DNA of 64,000 nt from Solea solea (Eukaryota > Chordata > Actinopteri > Pleuronectiformes > Soleidae), in contig NC_081143.1 of NCBI RefSeq assembly GCF_958295425.1, positions 124,001 through 188,000 on the forward strand, given 5' to 3'. Below the pieces are notes generated by a model. The model ran no database searches, was not told where the DNA came from, and saw nothing but the letters and a program-made list of their open reading frames with translations. Numbering within the stretch: position 1 is the stretch's first letter; each line of letters begins with the position of its first letter. A program made the translations under genes and the position numbers. Shown piece by piece: positions 35,633 to 46,685 of the stretch.

Positions 35633-38600
35633 TATATCTTATAAGATGTTAACTTTATTTGTGAGGTTTATGTTATGGGACAGTAGAAAATGAAAAAAAA
35701 TCACAAAACAGCCTTATCTCAGCTGAATGCGCACACAAACAGACACCAATAGAAAAACACATCCAAACAGTGAAATCATTGCAAAATCAAACACTGAGGG
35801 TACAGAACTAAATCTTTTAAGATGTTAACTTCATTTGTGAGGTTTATGTTATGGGACAGCAGAAAAATTAAACAAATCCGTAAACAGCCTTATCTCAGCT
35901 GAATGCGCACACAAACAGACACCAATAGAAAAACACATCCAAACAGTGAAATCTTTGCAAAATTAAACACTGAGGGTAAAGAAGTATATCTTATAAGATG
36001 TTAAGTTCGTTTGTTAGGTTTATATTATGGGAAAGTAGAAAAATGAAAAAAATCCGAAAACAGCCTTATCTCAGCTGTATGCGCACACAAACAGACACCA
36101 ATAGAAAAACACATCCAAACAGTGAAATCAATGCAAAATCAAACAGTGAGTGTACAGAACTAAATCTTTTAAGATGTTAACTTCATTTGTGAGGTTTATG
36201 TTATGGGACAGCAGAAAAATTAAAAAAATCCGTAAACAGCCTTATCTCAGCTGAATGCGCACACAAACAGACACTTGTAGAAAAACACATCCCAACAGTG
36301 AAACCATTGCAAAATCAAACACTGAGGGTACAGAACTAAATCTTTTAAGATGTTAAGTTCATTTGTTAGGTTTATATTATGGGAAAGTAGAAAAATGAAA
36401 AAAATCCGAAAACAGCCTTATCTCAGCTGTATGCGCACACAAACAGACACCAATAGAAAAACACATCCAAACAGTGAAATCAATGCAAAATCAAACAGTG
36501 AGTGTACAGAACTAAATCTTTTTAAGATGTTAACTTCATTTGTGAGGTTTATGTTATGGGACAGCAGAAAAATTAAAAAAATCCGTAAACAGCCTAATCT
36601 CAGCTGAATGCGCTCACAAACAGACACCAATAGAAAAGCACATCCAAACAGTGAAATATTTGCAAAATTAAACACTGAGGGTAAAGAAGTATATCTTATA
36701 AGATGTTAAGTTCGTTTGTTAGGTTTATATTATGGGAAAGTAGAAAAATGAAAAAAATCCGAAAACAGCCTTATCTCAGCTGTATGCGCACACAAACAGA
36801 CACCAATAGAAAAACACATCCAAACAGTGAAATCAATGCAAAATCAAACAGTGAGTGTACAGAACTAAATCTTTTAAGATGTTAACTTCATTTGTGAGGT
36901 TTATGTTATGGGACAGCAGAAAAATTAAACAAATCCGGAAACAGCCTTATCTCAGCTGAATGCGCACACAAACAGACACCAATAGAAAAACACATCCAAA
37001 CAGTGAAATCTTTGCAAAATTAAACACTGAGGGTAAAGAAGTATATCTTATAAGATGTTAAGTTCATTTGTTAGGTTTATATTATGGGAAAGTAGGAAAA
37101 TGAAAAAAATCCGAAAACAGCCTTATCTCAGCTGTATGCGCACACAAACAGACACCAATAGAAAAACACATCCAAACAGTGAAATCAATGCAAAATCAAA
37201 CAGTGAGTGTACAGAACTAAATCTTTTAAGATGTTAAGTTCATTTGTTAGGTTTATATTATGGGAAAGTAGAAAAATGAAAAAAATCCGAAAACAGCCTT
37301 ATCTCAGCTGTATGCGCACACAAACAGACACCAATAGAAAAACACATCCAAACAGTGAAATCAATGCAAAATCAAACAGTGAGTGTACAGAAATGAATCT
37401 TTTAAGATGTTAACTTCATTTGTGAGGTTTATGTTATGGGACAGCAGAAAAATTAAACAAATCCGGAAACAGCCTTATCTCAGCTGAATGCGCACACAAA
37501 CAGACACCAATAGAAAAACAAATCCAAACAGTGAAATCTTTGCAAAATTAAACACTGAGGGTAAAGAAGTATATTTTATAAGATGTTAAGTTCATTTGTT
37601 AGGTTTATATTATGGGAAAGTAGAAAAATGAAAAAAATCCGAAAACAGCCTTATCTCAGCTGTATGCGCACACAAACAGACACCAATAGAAAAACACATC
37701 CAAACAGTGAAATCAATGCAAAATCAAACAGTGAGTGTACAGAACTAAATCTTTTAAGATGTTAACTTCATTTGTGAGGTTTATGTTATGGGACAGCAGA
37801 AAAATTAAAAAAATCCGTAAACAGCCTTATCTCAGCTGAATGCGCACACAAACAGACACTTGTAGAAAAACACATCCCAACAGTGAAACCATTGCAAAAT
37901 CAAACACTGAGGGTACAGAACTAAATATTTTAAGATGTTAAGTTCATTTGTTAGGTTTATATTATGGGAAAGTAGAAAAATGAAAAAAATCCGAAAACAG
38001 CCTTATCTCAGCTGAATGCGCACACAAACAGACACTTGTAGAAACACACATCCAAACAGTGAAATCATTGCAAAATCAAACAGTGAGTGTACAGAACTAA
38101 ATCTTTTAAGATGTTAACTTCATTTGTGAGGTTTATGTTAAGGGACAGCAGAAAAATTAAAAAAATCCGTAAACAGCCTTATCTCAGCTGAATGCGCACA
38201 CAAGCAGACACTTGTAGAAAAACACATCCCAACAGTGAAATCAATGCAAAATCAAACAGTAAGGATACAGAACTAAATATTTTAAGATGTTAACTTCATT
38301 TGTGAGGTTTATGTTATGGGACAGCAGAAAAATGAAAAAAATCCGGAAACAGCCTTATCTCAGCTGAATGCGCACACATTCACACATTTACAGACACCAA
38401 TAGAAAAACACATCCAAACAGTGAAATCATTGCAAAATCAAACAGTGAGTGTACAGAACTAAATCTTTTTAAGATGTTAACTTCATTTGTGAGGTTTATG
38501 TTATGGGACAGCAGAAAAATTAAAAAAATCCGTAAACAGCCTTATCTCAGCTGAATGCGCACACAAACAGACACCAATAGAAAAGCACATCCAAACAGTG

Positions 38601-39895
38601 AAATATTTGCAAAATTAAACACTGAGGGTAAAGAAGTATATCTTATAAGATGTTAAGTTCATTTGTTAGGTTTATATTATGGGAAAGTAGAAAAATGAAA
38701 AAAATCCGAAAACAGCCTTATCTCAGCTGTATGCGCACACAAACAGACACCAATAGAAAAACACATCCAAACAGTGAAATCAATGCAAAATCAAACAGTG
38801 AGTGTACAGAACTAAATCTTTTAAGATGTTAACTTCATTTGTGAGGTTTATGTTATGGGACAGCAGAAAAATTAAAAAAATCCGTAAACAGCCTTATCTC
38901 AGCTGAATGCGCACACAAACAGACACCAATAGAAAAACACATCCAAACAGTGAAATCTTTGCAAAATTAAACACTGAGGGTAAAGAAGTATATCTTATAA
39001 GATGTTAAGTTCATTTGTTAGGTTTATATTATGGGAAAGTAGGAAAATGGAAAAAATCCGAAAACAGCCTTATCTCAGCTGTATGCGCACACAAACAGAC
39101 ACCAATAGAAAAACACATCCAAACAGTGAAATCAATGCAAAATCAAACAGTGAGTGTACAGAACTAAATCTTTTAAGATGTTAAGTTCATTTGTTAGGTT
39201 TATATTATGGGAAAGTAGAAAAATGAAAAAAATCCGAAAACAGCCTTATCTCAGCTGTATGCGCACACAAACAGACACCAATAGAAAAACACATCCAAAC
39301 AGTGAAATCAATGCAAAATCAAACAGTGAGTGTACAGAAATGAATCTTTTAAGATGTTAACTTCATTTGTGAGGTTTATGTTATGGGACAGCAGAAAAAT
39401 TAAACAAATCCGGAAACAGCCTTATCTCAGCTGAATGCGCACACAAACAGACACCAATAGAAAAACACATCCAAACAGTGAAATCAATGCAAAATCAAAC
39501 AGTGAGTGTACAGAACTAAATCTTTTAAGATGTTAACTTCATTTGTGAGGTTTATGTTATGGGACAGCAGAAAAATTAAAAAAATCCGTAAACAGCCTTA
39601 TCTCAGCTGAATGCGCACACAAACAGACACCAATAGAAAAACACATCCAAACAGTGAAATCTTTGCAAAATTAAACACTGAGGGTAAAGAACTAAATCTT
39701 TTAAGTTCTTAACTTCATTTGTGAGGTTTATGTTATGGGACAGCAGAAAAATTAAAAAAATCCGGAAGAGCCTTATCTCAGCTGAATGCGCTTACAAACA
39801 GACACCAATAGAAAAACACATCCGTGAAATCATTGCAAAATCAAACACTGAGAGTACAGAAGTATATCTTATAAGATGTACATTTCATTTGTTCA
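35633..39895 (+). repeat. Pure B array, about 24 monomers of 176 bp
   Basis: No gene. Monomers alternate between two subtypes: one with TTGTTAGGTTTATATTATGG and GGGAAAGTAG, the other with TTGTGAGGTTTATGTTATGG and GGGACAGCAG. This gives a 352-bp dimer over much of the array (for example 35998, 36350, 36703, 37055). A larger block is duplicated at an offset of 1,947 bp: 36703, 37055 and 37207 match 38650, 39002 and 39154. These B units (CAGCCTTATCTCAGCTGAAT) form a subfamily distinct from those in the cassettes (CAGTCGTATTCCAGCTGAAT). The last monomer decays at about 39895. Confidence 0.92.
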
Positions 39896-39984
39896 GTTAA
39901 CTGTATGGTTATTTGTCATAATCAAACTTCAAAAAAATATTTCTACAATGTTTTTTTCAACAAATGTTGCTTTCACAGCACACA

Positions 39985-40090
39985 TTATTGTTGTAATCAT
40001 ATCATTATTATTAATATTATTATTATTATCGCTGTTAATATTATTATTGTTATCATCACCATCATTATATTTATATCATTAATACATTGA
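39985..40090 (+). repeat. ATT/ATC-rich imperfect microsatellite
   Basis: A run dominated by ATT and ATC triplets beside the end of the B array. Open frames across it encode only Ile/Leu-rich low-complexity peptides. Confidence 0.7.
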
Positions 40091-40412
40091 CATTATATTA
40101 ACATAAAAAAACAAAAACTCGCGCACTCATTCTATTGGGAACAATGACATGATGATGCTGTAGGGCCACCTTCAGCATTCGCTTCCGATTTTCATTAAGT
40201 TTCGATTCCACCTTAAAAAAAATGCACGTTTCGGCCAGTAGGGAGAAGTGCAAATTCAGGAATGGTTGCAATAGAATTCAGTCAGCATTCATATTTGAGA
40301 TGGACTTTCTCCTATAGTCCAAAGTAGATATGAACATATAGGGGATCACTGGAAAAATAAGGAGCTGTAGCATGCAAAGCAGGTGACATATTTCATGTGA
40401 AATCATATTAGG

Positions 40413-40426
40413 CCACTAGGGGGCAG
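40413..40426 (+). promoter_or_regulatory. CTCF-like core motif
   Basis: CCACTAGGGGGCAG matches the core of the vertebrate CTCF consensus (CCASYAGRKGGCR). It lies in the island between the B array and the inverted B monomers. A weaker relative (CCAGTAGGGAGAAG) lies about 180 bp upstream. Such motifs also occur in fish dispersed repeats, so occupancy is uncertain. Confidence 0.45.
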
Positions 40427-40862
40427 TGCAAAGTCACAAATTGTTGCAAAATAATTGTCAAAATCTTGACTTTTGAGCTTGATTTTCTCCAAAATTCTCA
40501 AACCAGGAAAATTCATCACAAATACCCGATCACGATATGACAATATCAAAATTCTAAGATCATATCTTGTCTCATGTCATGATATAGCTATAATATTGTC
40601 ATGCCTTCCTCATCATAGTTCACATTCCATTTGTCAGAGATAAAATATGAATCCATAACCCATTTTGAGAGGCAGGTTGGGATGTGTCAACTATTTGGGT
40701 TGCCACTAGACTCCCCTGTTTAAATGTAGGAGTTTAGTATTTTGGGCAACACCATGTTAGTTTTTGAAACCAGAAACAACCATAGTTATAAGAGAAGGGA
40801 TGGATACTGATAGCTTGTCCACTACAAATCCACCTACCACCAACTGCAACTTTGCAAACATG

Positions 40863-40903
40863 AAATGCAGAGCTGTCAATCACACACTGACAGCTCTGCA
40901 TTT
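40863..40903. repeat. Perfect 16-bp inverted repeat with 9-nt loop
   Basis: AAATGCAGAGCTGTCA at 40863-40878 is exactly complementary to TGACAGCTCTGCATTT at 40888-40903. It could be a transposon end pair, a cruciform or a short RNA hairpin. The flanks do not extend the stem. Confidence 0.6.
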
Positions 40904-41845
40904 AAATGTAAAATTAAATTTACATTGTGGACATGCAGCTCTACTGAAGAGGAACTAAGACCATAAACCCTTTAGAACAATGTATGCAGGGCACCAGACT
41001 AACTTTTTACTAGGAGCACATTAGCCCCCCCTATAACTGAATGTTTTAGGAGAGCAAGCAGAACATTTAGGGGCGCACACCTTAAACATTTCCTCTCATT
41101 TTCACTGTATTACTGATCAATACTCCGATAATAATTGAATAAATTGCAATGTGCTGTTTAGAATTCCCAGTGAATTTTTATTGTGCACTTGTTTGTTAAA
41201 GAATAAGATCACATAAGAGACATTAAGTGTACATAAAATACCATCACTGTCACTACAGTACAATTATTAACTAGAAGTGGCCCGGTACTGTCCAGTACAC
41301 AGAACCGGCACTTTTATTTGTGTACTGGCACATTTCACAAGATGCCGGTAATCTCTTATCAGTCCACTTGATTATGGTCCAGAGCAATAATGTCTCAGGG
41401 TACACTATGTGACGTTCACCTGTTCTCGCAAAAGTCAAGTGTTTATTCCTTGAGTTTGGAGTTTTTATTTTCTATCTAATCTCTATCTGGAAGACGACCG
41501 CTGTGGCGACCATCATCATGCTTCAAAAGCATGAGTTAGCTCATCCACACACTCATACTTTCTGATATAATAAAAATAAACATGGAGCTGGCAAGTTGAG
41601 GCTTGAAAATATCAGAGGACGATGCACAGAAGGGATTAAGCTGGGCAATAGCCCGGTATCCTGGACTCTTGCTCAAAAATTAATAAATTGATAAAGTTGA
41701 ACCTGAATTTTCCTTAACACTAAAACAAGGCCAGACCAAAAGTTTCACTCCCAGGGCTGGAGTATGCCAGGTGTAATATTATTAGATATTAATGTAGATG
41801 TGATGCAATAATTTGATGCACAAGCCTGTTTTCTTTGTGTATTAC

Positions 41846-41899
41846 CTTAATGACTCTGTCCTGGCAGTGCTGGATGATCTTACACAGCTCCTCTGTACC
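41846..41899 (-). pseudogene. Exon-like segment of an unrecognised gene (18 codons)
   Basis: On the minus strand, TCTCAG precedes and GTAATA follows a 54-bp segment that reads GTEELCKIIQHCQDRVIK. It begins and ends in phase 0 and follows the exon-like segment 42146-42301, which also ends in phase 0. The reading is well composed and has near-consensus splice sites. I do not recognise the protein. Longer versions using upstream AGs are open but out of phase with the previous exon. Because neighbouring segments are separated by LINE debris it is probably a gene remnant, though a live gene extending beyond the island is not excluded. Confidence 0.4.
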
Positions 41900-42145
41900 C
41901 TGAGACTCGAGACTGATGAAGGATCTGCTCAAACATCTAGTAAAACACAATTTGTAGTTTTGTACCTAACTTTGTGACATACATGCATGTAACACCAGAC
42001 AAACTGACTCATATAGGAATATCCCATGAAATAATGTGATAATGTTATTTATCACATGTGGAACCAGTTAACCAATAACAGTTAACCAATAACCAGTTAA
42101 CCAATAACCTATATCAGACTGTTTAGTCAGTAGTTGAGGTTTCAC

Positions 42146-42301
42146 CTCTCTCATGGGGATCTGGGCCCTTTGGACAAACACTGACGGGCTGCTCACGTCA
42201 AACTGTTGCTGCAGACCCTCAAGGCTCAGGTTCACCACCTTCTCATAGCAGCTGTGCATCTTAACTGGATGGAAAGCCAGCATGGAGATCTTCTCCATGT
42301 G
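42146..42301 (-). pseudogene. Exon-like segment of an unrecognised gene (52 codons)
   Basis: The minus strand has an acceptor (CCTCCTCAG) before 42301 and a donor (GAG/GTGAAA) after 42146. The enclosed 156 bp give exactly 52 codons in phase 0, including EKISMLAFHPVKMHSCYEK and NLSLEGLQQQFDVSSPSVF. Amino-acid use is that of a folded protein and there is no internal stop, unlike the satellite frames. I do not recognise the family. The next candidate exon (41846-41899) continues in the same phase. The short tandem AACCAGTTAACCAAT repeats at about 42066-42110 lie in the intron between them. Confidence 0.5.
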
Positions 42302-42651
42302 CTGAGGAGGAAGACAAGAAGGGAGAGGAAGAGATGGATGAGGCATGGACAGATTTGGGAAAAATGTATAATTGTGTCTCACAATAAATATACTACTGCA
42401 AAAGTATCACTAATGTTACACTAGACAAATGCTGTTTAAATCACAAACATATTTGGAATAGGAGTATAGGAATTGCGGATAGATAACATTTGTTTTGTAA
42501 AGATCCAGATTCTTGTGCTTCAACTGCGAAAATCAGAGTGCATTTTCTATACATAATCATTATATATTGTGCTTCAATTTAAGCACATTCTCATGTTATG
42601 GGTTTTATTTAAAGCAACACAATTTTCAACCTTCACGTAATGTCTCTAAGC

Positions 42652-42820
42652 AGGGATGGGAAGTATTTCTGATACATGTATTAAAAAAAATACATATTTC
42701 AAATACGAAATATGCTCTTTTCTGGAGATGATGAAAAATTCCTTCAGATTTTGTACCAATATATTTCCATTATGTGTATTTTATTTAAAATACTGTAACA
42801 TACATCCTTTGAAAAAAAGT
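42652..42820 (+). mobile_element. Fragment of a hAT-type MITE
   Basis: CAGGGATGGGAAGTATTTCT, followed by ATACATGTATT and AAATACGAAATAT, resembles the left end of a common vertebrate hAT MITE family that begins CAGGGATGGG. No matching right end or target duplication was found, so this is a truncated copy. Confidence 0.4.
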
Positions 42821-42899
42821 GATGACATAAGAAGACAAATTGCAGGATGCTGCTTCAGATTGGACTTCATGGTGCTTGTGCCTACTTTAATTTGCCAGG

Positions 42900-43440
42900 A
42901 CTTGTTAAGATCACAATTAGTCTACATAAGAATTGAATTGAGTCAAGCGATTACCATCAGAGCTGAGTTTCAAGACTTTAGAGCTCACTCTGTCGTTTAC
43001 ATCGATGACAGTGTTAAAGTCGCCACATAAAATTATTTTGTATCCGACCAATAGGGGTTCTTTAAGTCTTTTAAAAAGTTGAAAAATATTTGTTCTCTCA
43101 TGAGAGGTGTACACGTGTATCGTTCGTATTTTTTCTCCTCGGTAAAAACAATCCAACATGAGCAATCTACAAGGAATTAAATTAGGAAATCATTCGTTTT
43201 ACGAATAATAGTGACATCACCAGTTTTAGAAAAAAGATCCCACCATCAGCTTTACTTTCGCCAATAGAAATTACACTTAGACCTTTGTTCCACATGCTGG
43301 ATACCGTTACTCTTTACTTGTGTTCAGTCTCAGTTCTTGACAACATAATATGTCAAAGTCAGTTTTCAACAAGAATTTAATTTGTTGGGCTCTAAAAGAA
43401 TTTGATTGGATGCCATGGGCATTCCAAGATGAAACTTTGG
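42900..43440 (-). pseudogene. Decayed LINE endonuclease domain
   Basis: On the minus strand the segment starts near 43438 with SWNAHGIQSNSFRAQQIKFL and DFDILCCQELRL, the opening of an AP endonuclease (WN..G, QE). After stops and frameshifts it continues with YKIILCGDFNTVIDVNDR near 43050-42990, the GDFN catalytic motif. The domain order is that of non-LTR retrotransposon ORF2. Several breaks make it inactive. The reverse transcriptase part does not follow on this strand. Confidence 0.7.
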
Positions 43441-43491
43441 GGAAGGTCATAAATGTTTGGGGGGTTATGGTGTGGGTTTGTCGTGATTTTA

Positions 43492-43493
<2 letters not shown>

Positions 43494-43525
<32 letters not shown>

Positions 43526-43530
43526 TTATT
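43494..43530. repeat. (TA)n microsatellite
   Basis: A run of TA dinucleotides with a few TTTA interruptions, between the two LINE fragments. Confidence 0.85.
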
Positions 43531-43669
43531 TTAAAATAAGTTGTTGCCAAAGTTGTTGCTGTAAGGGGGGCTCTCTGCTACAGCCTGCGGGTAAAGCGGG
43601 GTGCTGCCAACTCGCTGACCCTGACCCTTATACCTATTCCAAGCCCTACCAGTAGAGGTCCCCCAAGCC

Positions 43670-44700
43670 CCAATTTATGTGCTGGAATAAAATGATATCA
43701 AAGTTTAGTTGGGGTGGCAAAAGACCCACGATAAGACTGGAAACTCTCCAGCTGCCAAAAGAAGAAGGAGGGATGAGACTTCCAAAATTAAAGGAATACT
43801 ACCATGCGGCCCAATTGAGATATATTGTAGGTTGGTGCAAACCAGACACAGTGAAATGAAATAGAAAAAGAGTTTGGAGAAAACCCAGTACAGAATATAA
43901 TTGGGGATAAAGAAACATACAAGAAGATTCAAAACCAAATAGACACAATCACGATGTTCACATACAAAATATGGTTCAGCATAATAAAAAAATATAAGAT
44001 ACAGAAAGACACTAATTTATTGAATATGATAGCAATTTCACACTGACTAGGTACAATATAGGATTTAAACAGTGGACAACCAAGGGAATCACAGCATGGT
44101 GTGTTTTGGTGAAAGATGGACAGCTTGAGAGTTTCCAAAATATGACAGAAAAAAAGGATTTAGATAATCAATCATGAATTCTGTGGATTCCTGCAACTTA
44201 GAGACTACTATATGAAAGAGATCAGGATGGACCCCTCCTGAGAAGTGAATAGTGTGATCCAGATCATCATAATCAACGCATACAAAGAAACCACAATTAG
44301 AATTATATTGGGACTATATAAAAAAAAATGCTACAAAATACATAAAAAAAAAGATGGGAATCAGGATTTAACATAAAACTTAGTGATGAAGATTGGCTAA
44401 GATTGGTATAATCTGCCAGACATTAGCCTCATGTATGAAACAAAGTGATTTTGAAGCAGAAACATATTTAGGTTACAAGGTCAGAGCTGCAGTGACTTCC
44501 TGACAAGTACAAATGAGCATTTCATGGGTTGTACTGGCAACAGATATGACAAATGTTGGGTGGCTGGGAGATTTTTTTTTAAACAGTCTTGAATATGTCA
44601 AAGATTACCCACAATATTAACTTTGAAGCATTGTTAGTTTTGTGTAGCATCAGCTAAAACATGTACTCCCTCCCCTCTTAATTTGAAAAGAGGACATTTG
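43670..44700 (+). pseudogene. Decayed L1 ORF2 C-terminal region
   Basis: The plus-strand frame at 43677-43859 reads KFSWGGKRPTIRLETLQLPK, EEGGMRLPKLKEYYHAAQL and RYIVGW, the post-RT region of L1-type ORF2 (families have WN.K.PR....L....EGGL..P....Y..A.QL). Further downstream, through stops and frameshifts, it continues with matches such as FTYKIWFSIIKKYKIQKDT, KDGQLESFQ and LRDYYMKEI, and fades near 44700. It is an old copy, much more diverged than the L1s at 25-33 kb, and lies head-to-head with the endonuclease fragment at 42900-43440. Confidence 0.75.
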
Positions 44701-45663
44701 TAATATGGAAATGATTGAATATTTGGTGGTTTTGAGGAGGACTGATGCAGGACAAAAGTATTAATCTTTTATGACAACAATTCTTGGGAGTGAACATTCC
44801 TGCCATATACTCAAGTGTATGGTGAAAACAATGTTCAGTGTTCTATTGATCTATTAATACAATGTTTTCATTTAAATTCCACTTTGCCAAGAGACCTTCT
44901 TACAAGAAAGTGTGCCATATGCACTAACACAGTGGAAATGAATCATAAGGGGGGTGAGGGTTAAGGAAACAGTTTGTCATCAACTAAATACTGTAGGTGT
45001 CCAAAGCCTGAGGGTCAGCCTCTTTCCCCGGATGAAGCAGAATCCAGTCACGTTAACTGTGCGTTGTAAGAATGGAAAAGACTGTCATAAAAAAATAATA
45101 ATAATTACAACACCCACACTGTATCAACATTCAGAGTGGACCTAATTTTTAAGAATAGAGGGATAGATTTAGTGTATAGCCTACTTGTTAAATAGACAGG
45201 ACAGTGCAGCAGCAGCACCAGCGAAGCTCTCTGAACAGATCAGCAATGTGACCCACAGTCCTCACAACCGAAGACGCAGCCGAAACACAGCAAGCGGTTC
45301 CGCGAAAACGGGAGCTTTGCAGCTGCGGGTCCGGGTGAGAGGACATCGGTTCTCACAGTGGAACTGTTCAGACAGCAAGTCTGGCTCCCGTGTAACGTCG
45401 CAGACAACACCATCTCAGAGATAGGATACTGACTGCATTTAAACACTAAACTTTCGAAAAAAACAGCAAAGCGAAAAAGAAAAAAAAGAGCATGGAACAT
45501 TTACATGTGCATATATTAGTATTAACTATATTTCGATTAATGCGTGTGTGTTTAAATGCATGTGTATGTATGTAGTGAAAAGACGTAGTTACTGTAATTA
45601 ACGAACACATTTTAGCAATGGCCTGCTGTTTAGCTCATTATAATAATGTAAAATTTCACTTAC
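44701..45663. other. Island, no gene recognised; GC-richer patch at about 45200-45420
   Basis: Mostly AT-rich with no recognised feature. The patch 45185-45424 is richer in CpG and holds a 79-codon plus-strand frame (starting MLNRQDSAAAAPAKLSEQIS), rich in Ser, Arg and Gln, with no family I recognise. It could be an old untranslated or promoter region, or chance. Confidence 0.35.
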
Positions 45664-45875
45664 CTCTACATTTTTGAGCATCTTCCTGTGACATGTCAAT
45701 AGCCTCCCTCTACCACCAACTTCCCCAGTAATTCCTTGGTCAGCGACTGATGCTGCAACTCCATTACATGTTCATCCACCTGCTGAGCAGACACTAACCT
45801 GTTCACGTTTTGGATATTAATCCGCTGCTGCTGTGGTGGGGAACTACGTTGCGTTGGAGTGTGACGATGGTCGAT
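45664..45875 (-). pseudogene. Exon-like segment of an unrecognised gene, probably frameshifted
   Basis: The minus strand has a strong splice donor (GTAGAG/GTAAGTG) at 45664. Upstream of it one frame is open for about 50 codons and includes QQQRINIQNVNRLVSAQQ and VDEHVMELQHQSLTKELLGK, then hits a stop. Another frame reads RLLTCHRKMLKNVE into the donor in phase 0, the phase needed by the exon at 42301. A one-base indel near 45710 would reconcile the two. I recognise no family. It may be an upstream exon of the same minus-strand gene. Confidence 0.35.
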
Positions 45876-46207
45876 AATTATCTTAAAGCTACAGTAGTAG
45901 TTGAAATAAACTGCCCCTTTGTTTCACCACACATGCATGGCAGAAATGTTCGCTTCCAAGATTTTTTGTAATAAAAACATAACAGATTAATCCTCTGCAT
46001 TCTTTGTGCGTTTGGAATTTTTTTTGAGGATATCTTACACCAAATTGCTTCAAATTTGGTGTAGGTGAAGTTATTTTCCACTGTCAGGGAATATCAACAT
46101 TTTTCATTATCATATAACACACTATTCAATCAATATCTGAAGCTAAAATGATGTGGGTGTATTTTAGGGATATCATAGTATGGTGTGAATGTGGGTTTAG
46201 GAATAAA

Positions 46208-46249
46208 TGTGTGTGTGTGTGTCTGTGTCTGTGTGTCTGTGTGTATGTG
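46208..46249. repeat. (TG)n microsatellite
   Basis: TG dinucleotides with TCTG and TATG interruptions. The frames crossing it on both strands are low-complexity artefacts. Confidence 0.9.
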
Positions 46250-46509
46250 CAACTCCAGGCACTTCTTGTTCTCACATCAAGTTCAAATCGACATGATACA
46301 CAGGCACCTACACCTACAAAGAGGCTCATACACACATTCACTCCTTTGAGTAAAAAAAAGAAACAGGCATCTTGAGGGACTTCAAAGACTTGCCCTCTAC
46401 GTGAACCCAAACAAAAGTCTGGTTTTGTTTACACAGGTGCAATTACAGGTAAACACAATGTTTCACTTTGTTTGGGGCTCAATTCATCCTGACTGTCAAA
46501 GACACAGCC

Positions 46510-46554
46510 TCAGACGCTGAAGACCTCGACCTCATCAACATCAGTCACAATGTA
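46510..46554 (-). pseudogene. Possible terminal exon (14 codons and stop)
   Basis: On the minus strand a long pyrimidine tract ending CTTTTTCAG is followed at 46554 by codons for YIVTDVDEVEVFSV and TGA. The acceptor is near-perfect and the acidic peptide is typical of a protein C-terminus. No preceding exon is visible, since the sequence upstream on that strand soon becomes satellite. If real, it is the stranded last exon of a gene broken by satellite expansion. It is short, so chance is possible. Confidence 0.25.
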
Positions 46555-46685
46555 CTGAAAAAGAAAAAGGTTAAATAATTTATCAAAACTAACCCTAACC
46601 CTATCATATTATAGTGATTACATGTAAAATAATTACATCAAATCAAACATAAGCTAGATGTTTTGTATGACCTGTGTGATCATCC

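Larger units (their letters stand above)
40091..41845. other. Non-satellite island, left part: no gene recognised
   Basis: AT-rich sequence with no credible coding region. It holds two related segments about 190 bp apart (around 40230 and 40410, each with a GGCCA.TAGGG core and GTGCAAA), a perfect hairpin (40863-40903), and stretches that look like old dispersed repeats (near 40985-41110, GGGCACCAGACTAAC, and 41275-41370, with GTACTGTCCAGTAC). None can be assigned to a family with confidence. Confidence 0.5.

Noticed and set aside
35998..36180. 60-residue frames MLSSFVRFILWESRKMKKIR in the B array
   Set aside because: They are frames of single B monomers in one subtype; the 176-bp period is not a multiple of three and no frame continues between units.
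39876..40090. Hydrophobic 68-residue frame resembling a membrane segment
   Set aside because: It is the translation of the ATT/ATC microsatellite; the Ile/Leu run reflects base composition.
40764..40958. 64-residue frame starting MKPETTIVIREG
   Set aside because: It reads through the perfect hairpin and has no splice context or family similarity; likely chance.
46126..46410. 94-residue minus-strand and 75-residue plus-strand frames
   Set aside because: Both cross the TG microsatellite and are low-complexity products of it.
46591..46604. Telomere-like TAACCCTAACCC
   Set aside because: Only two units in an AT-rich context; too short to indicate an interstitial telomere.
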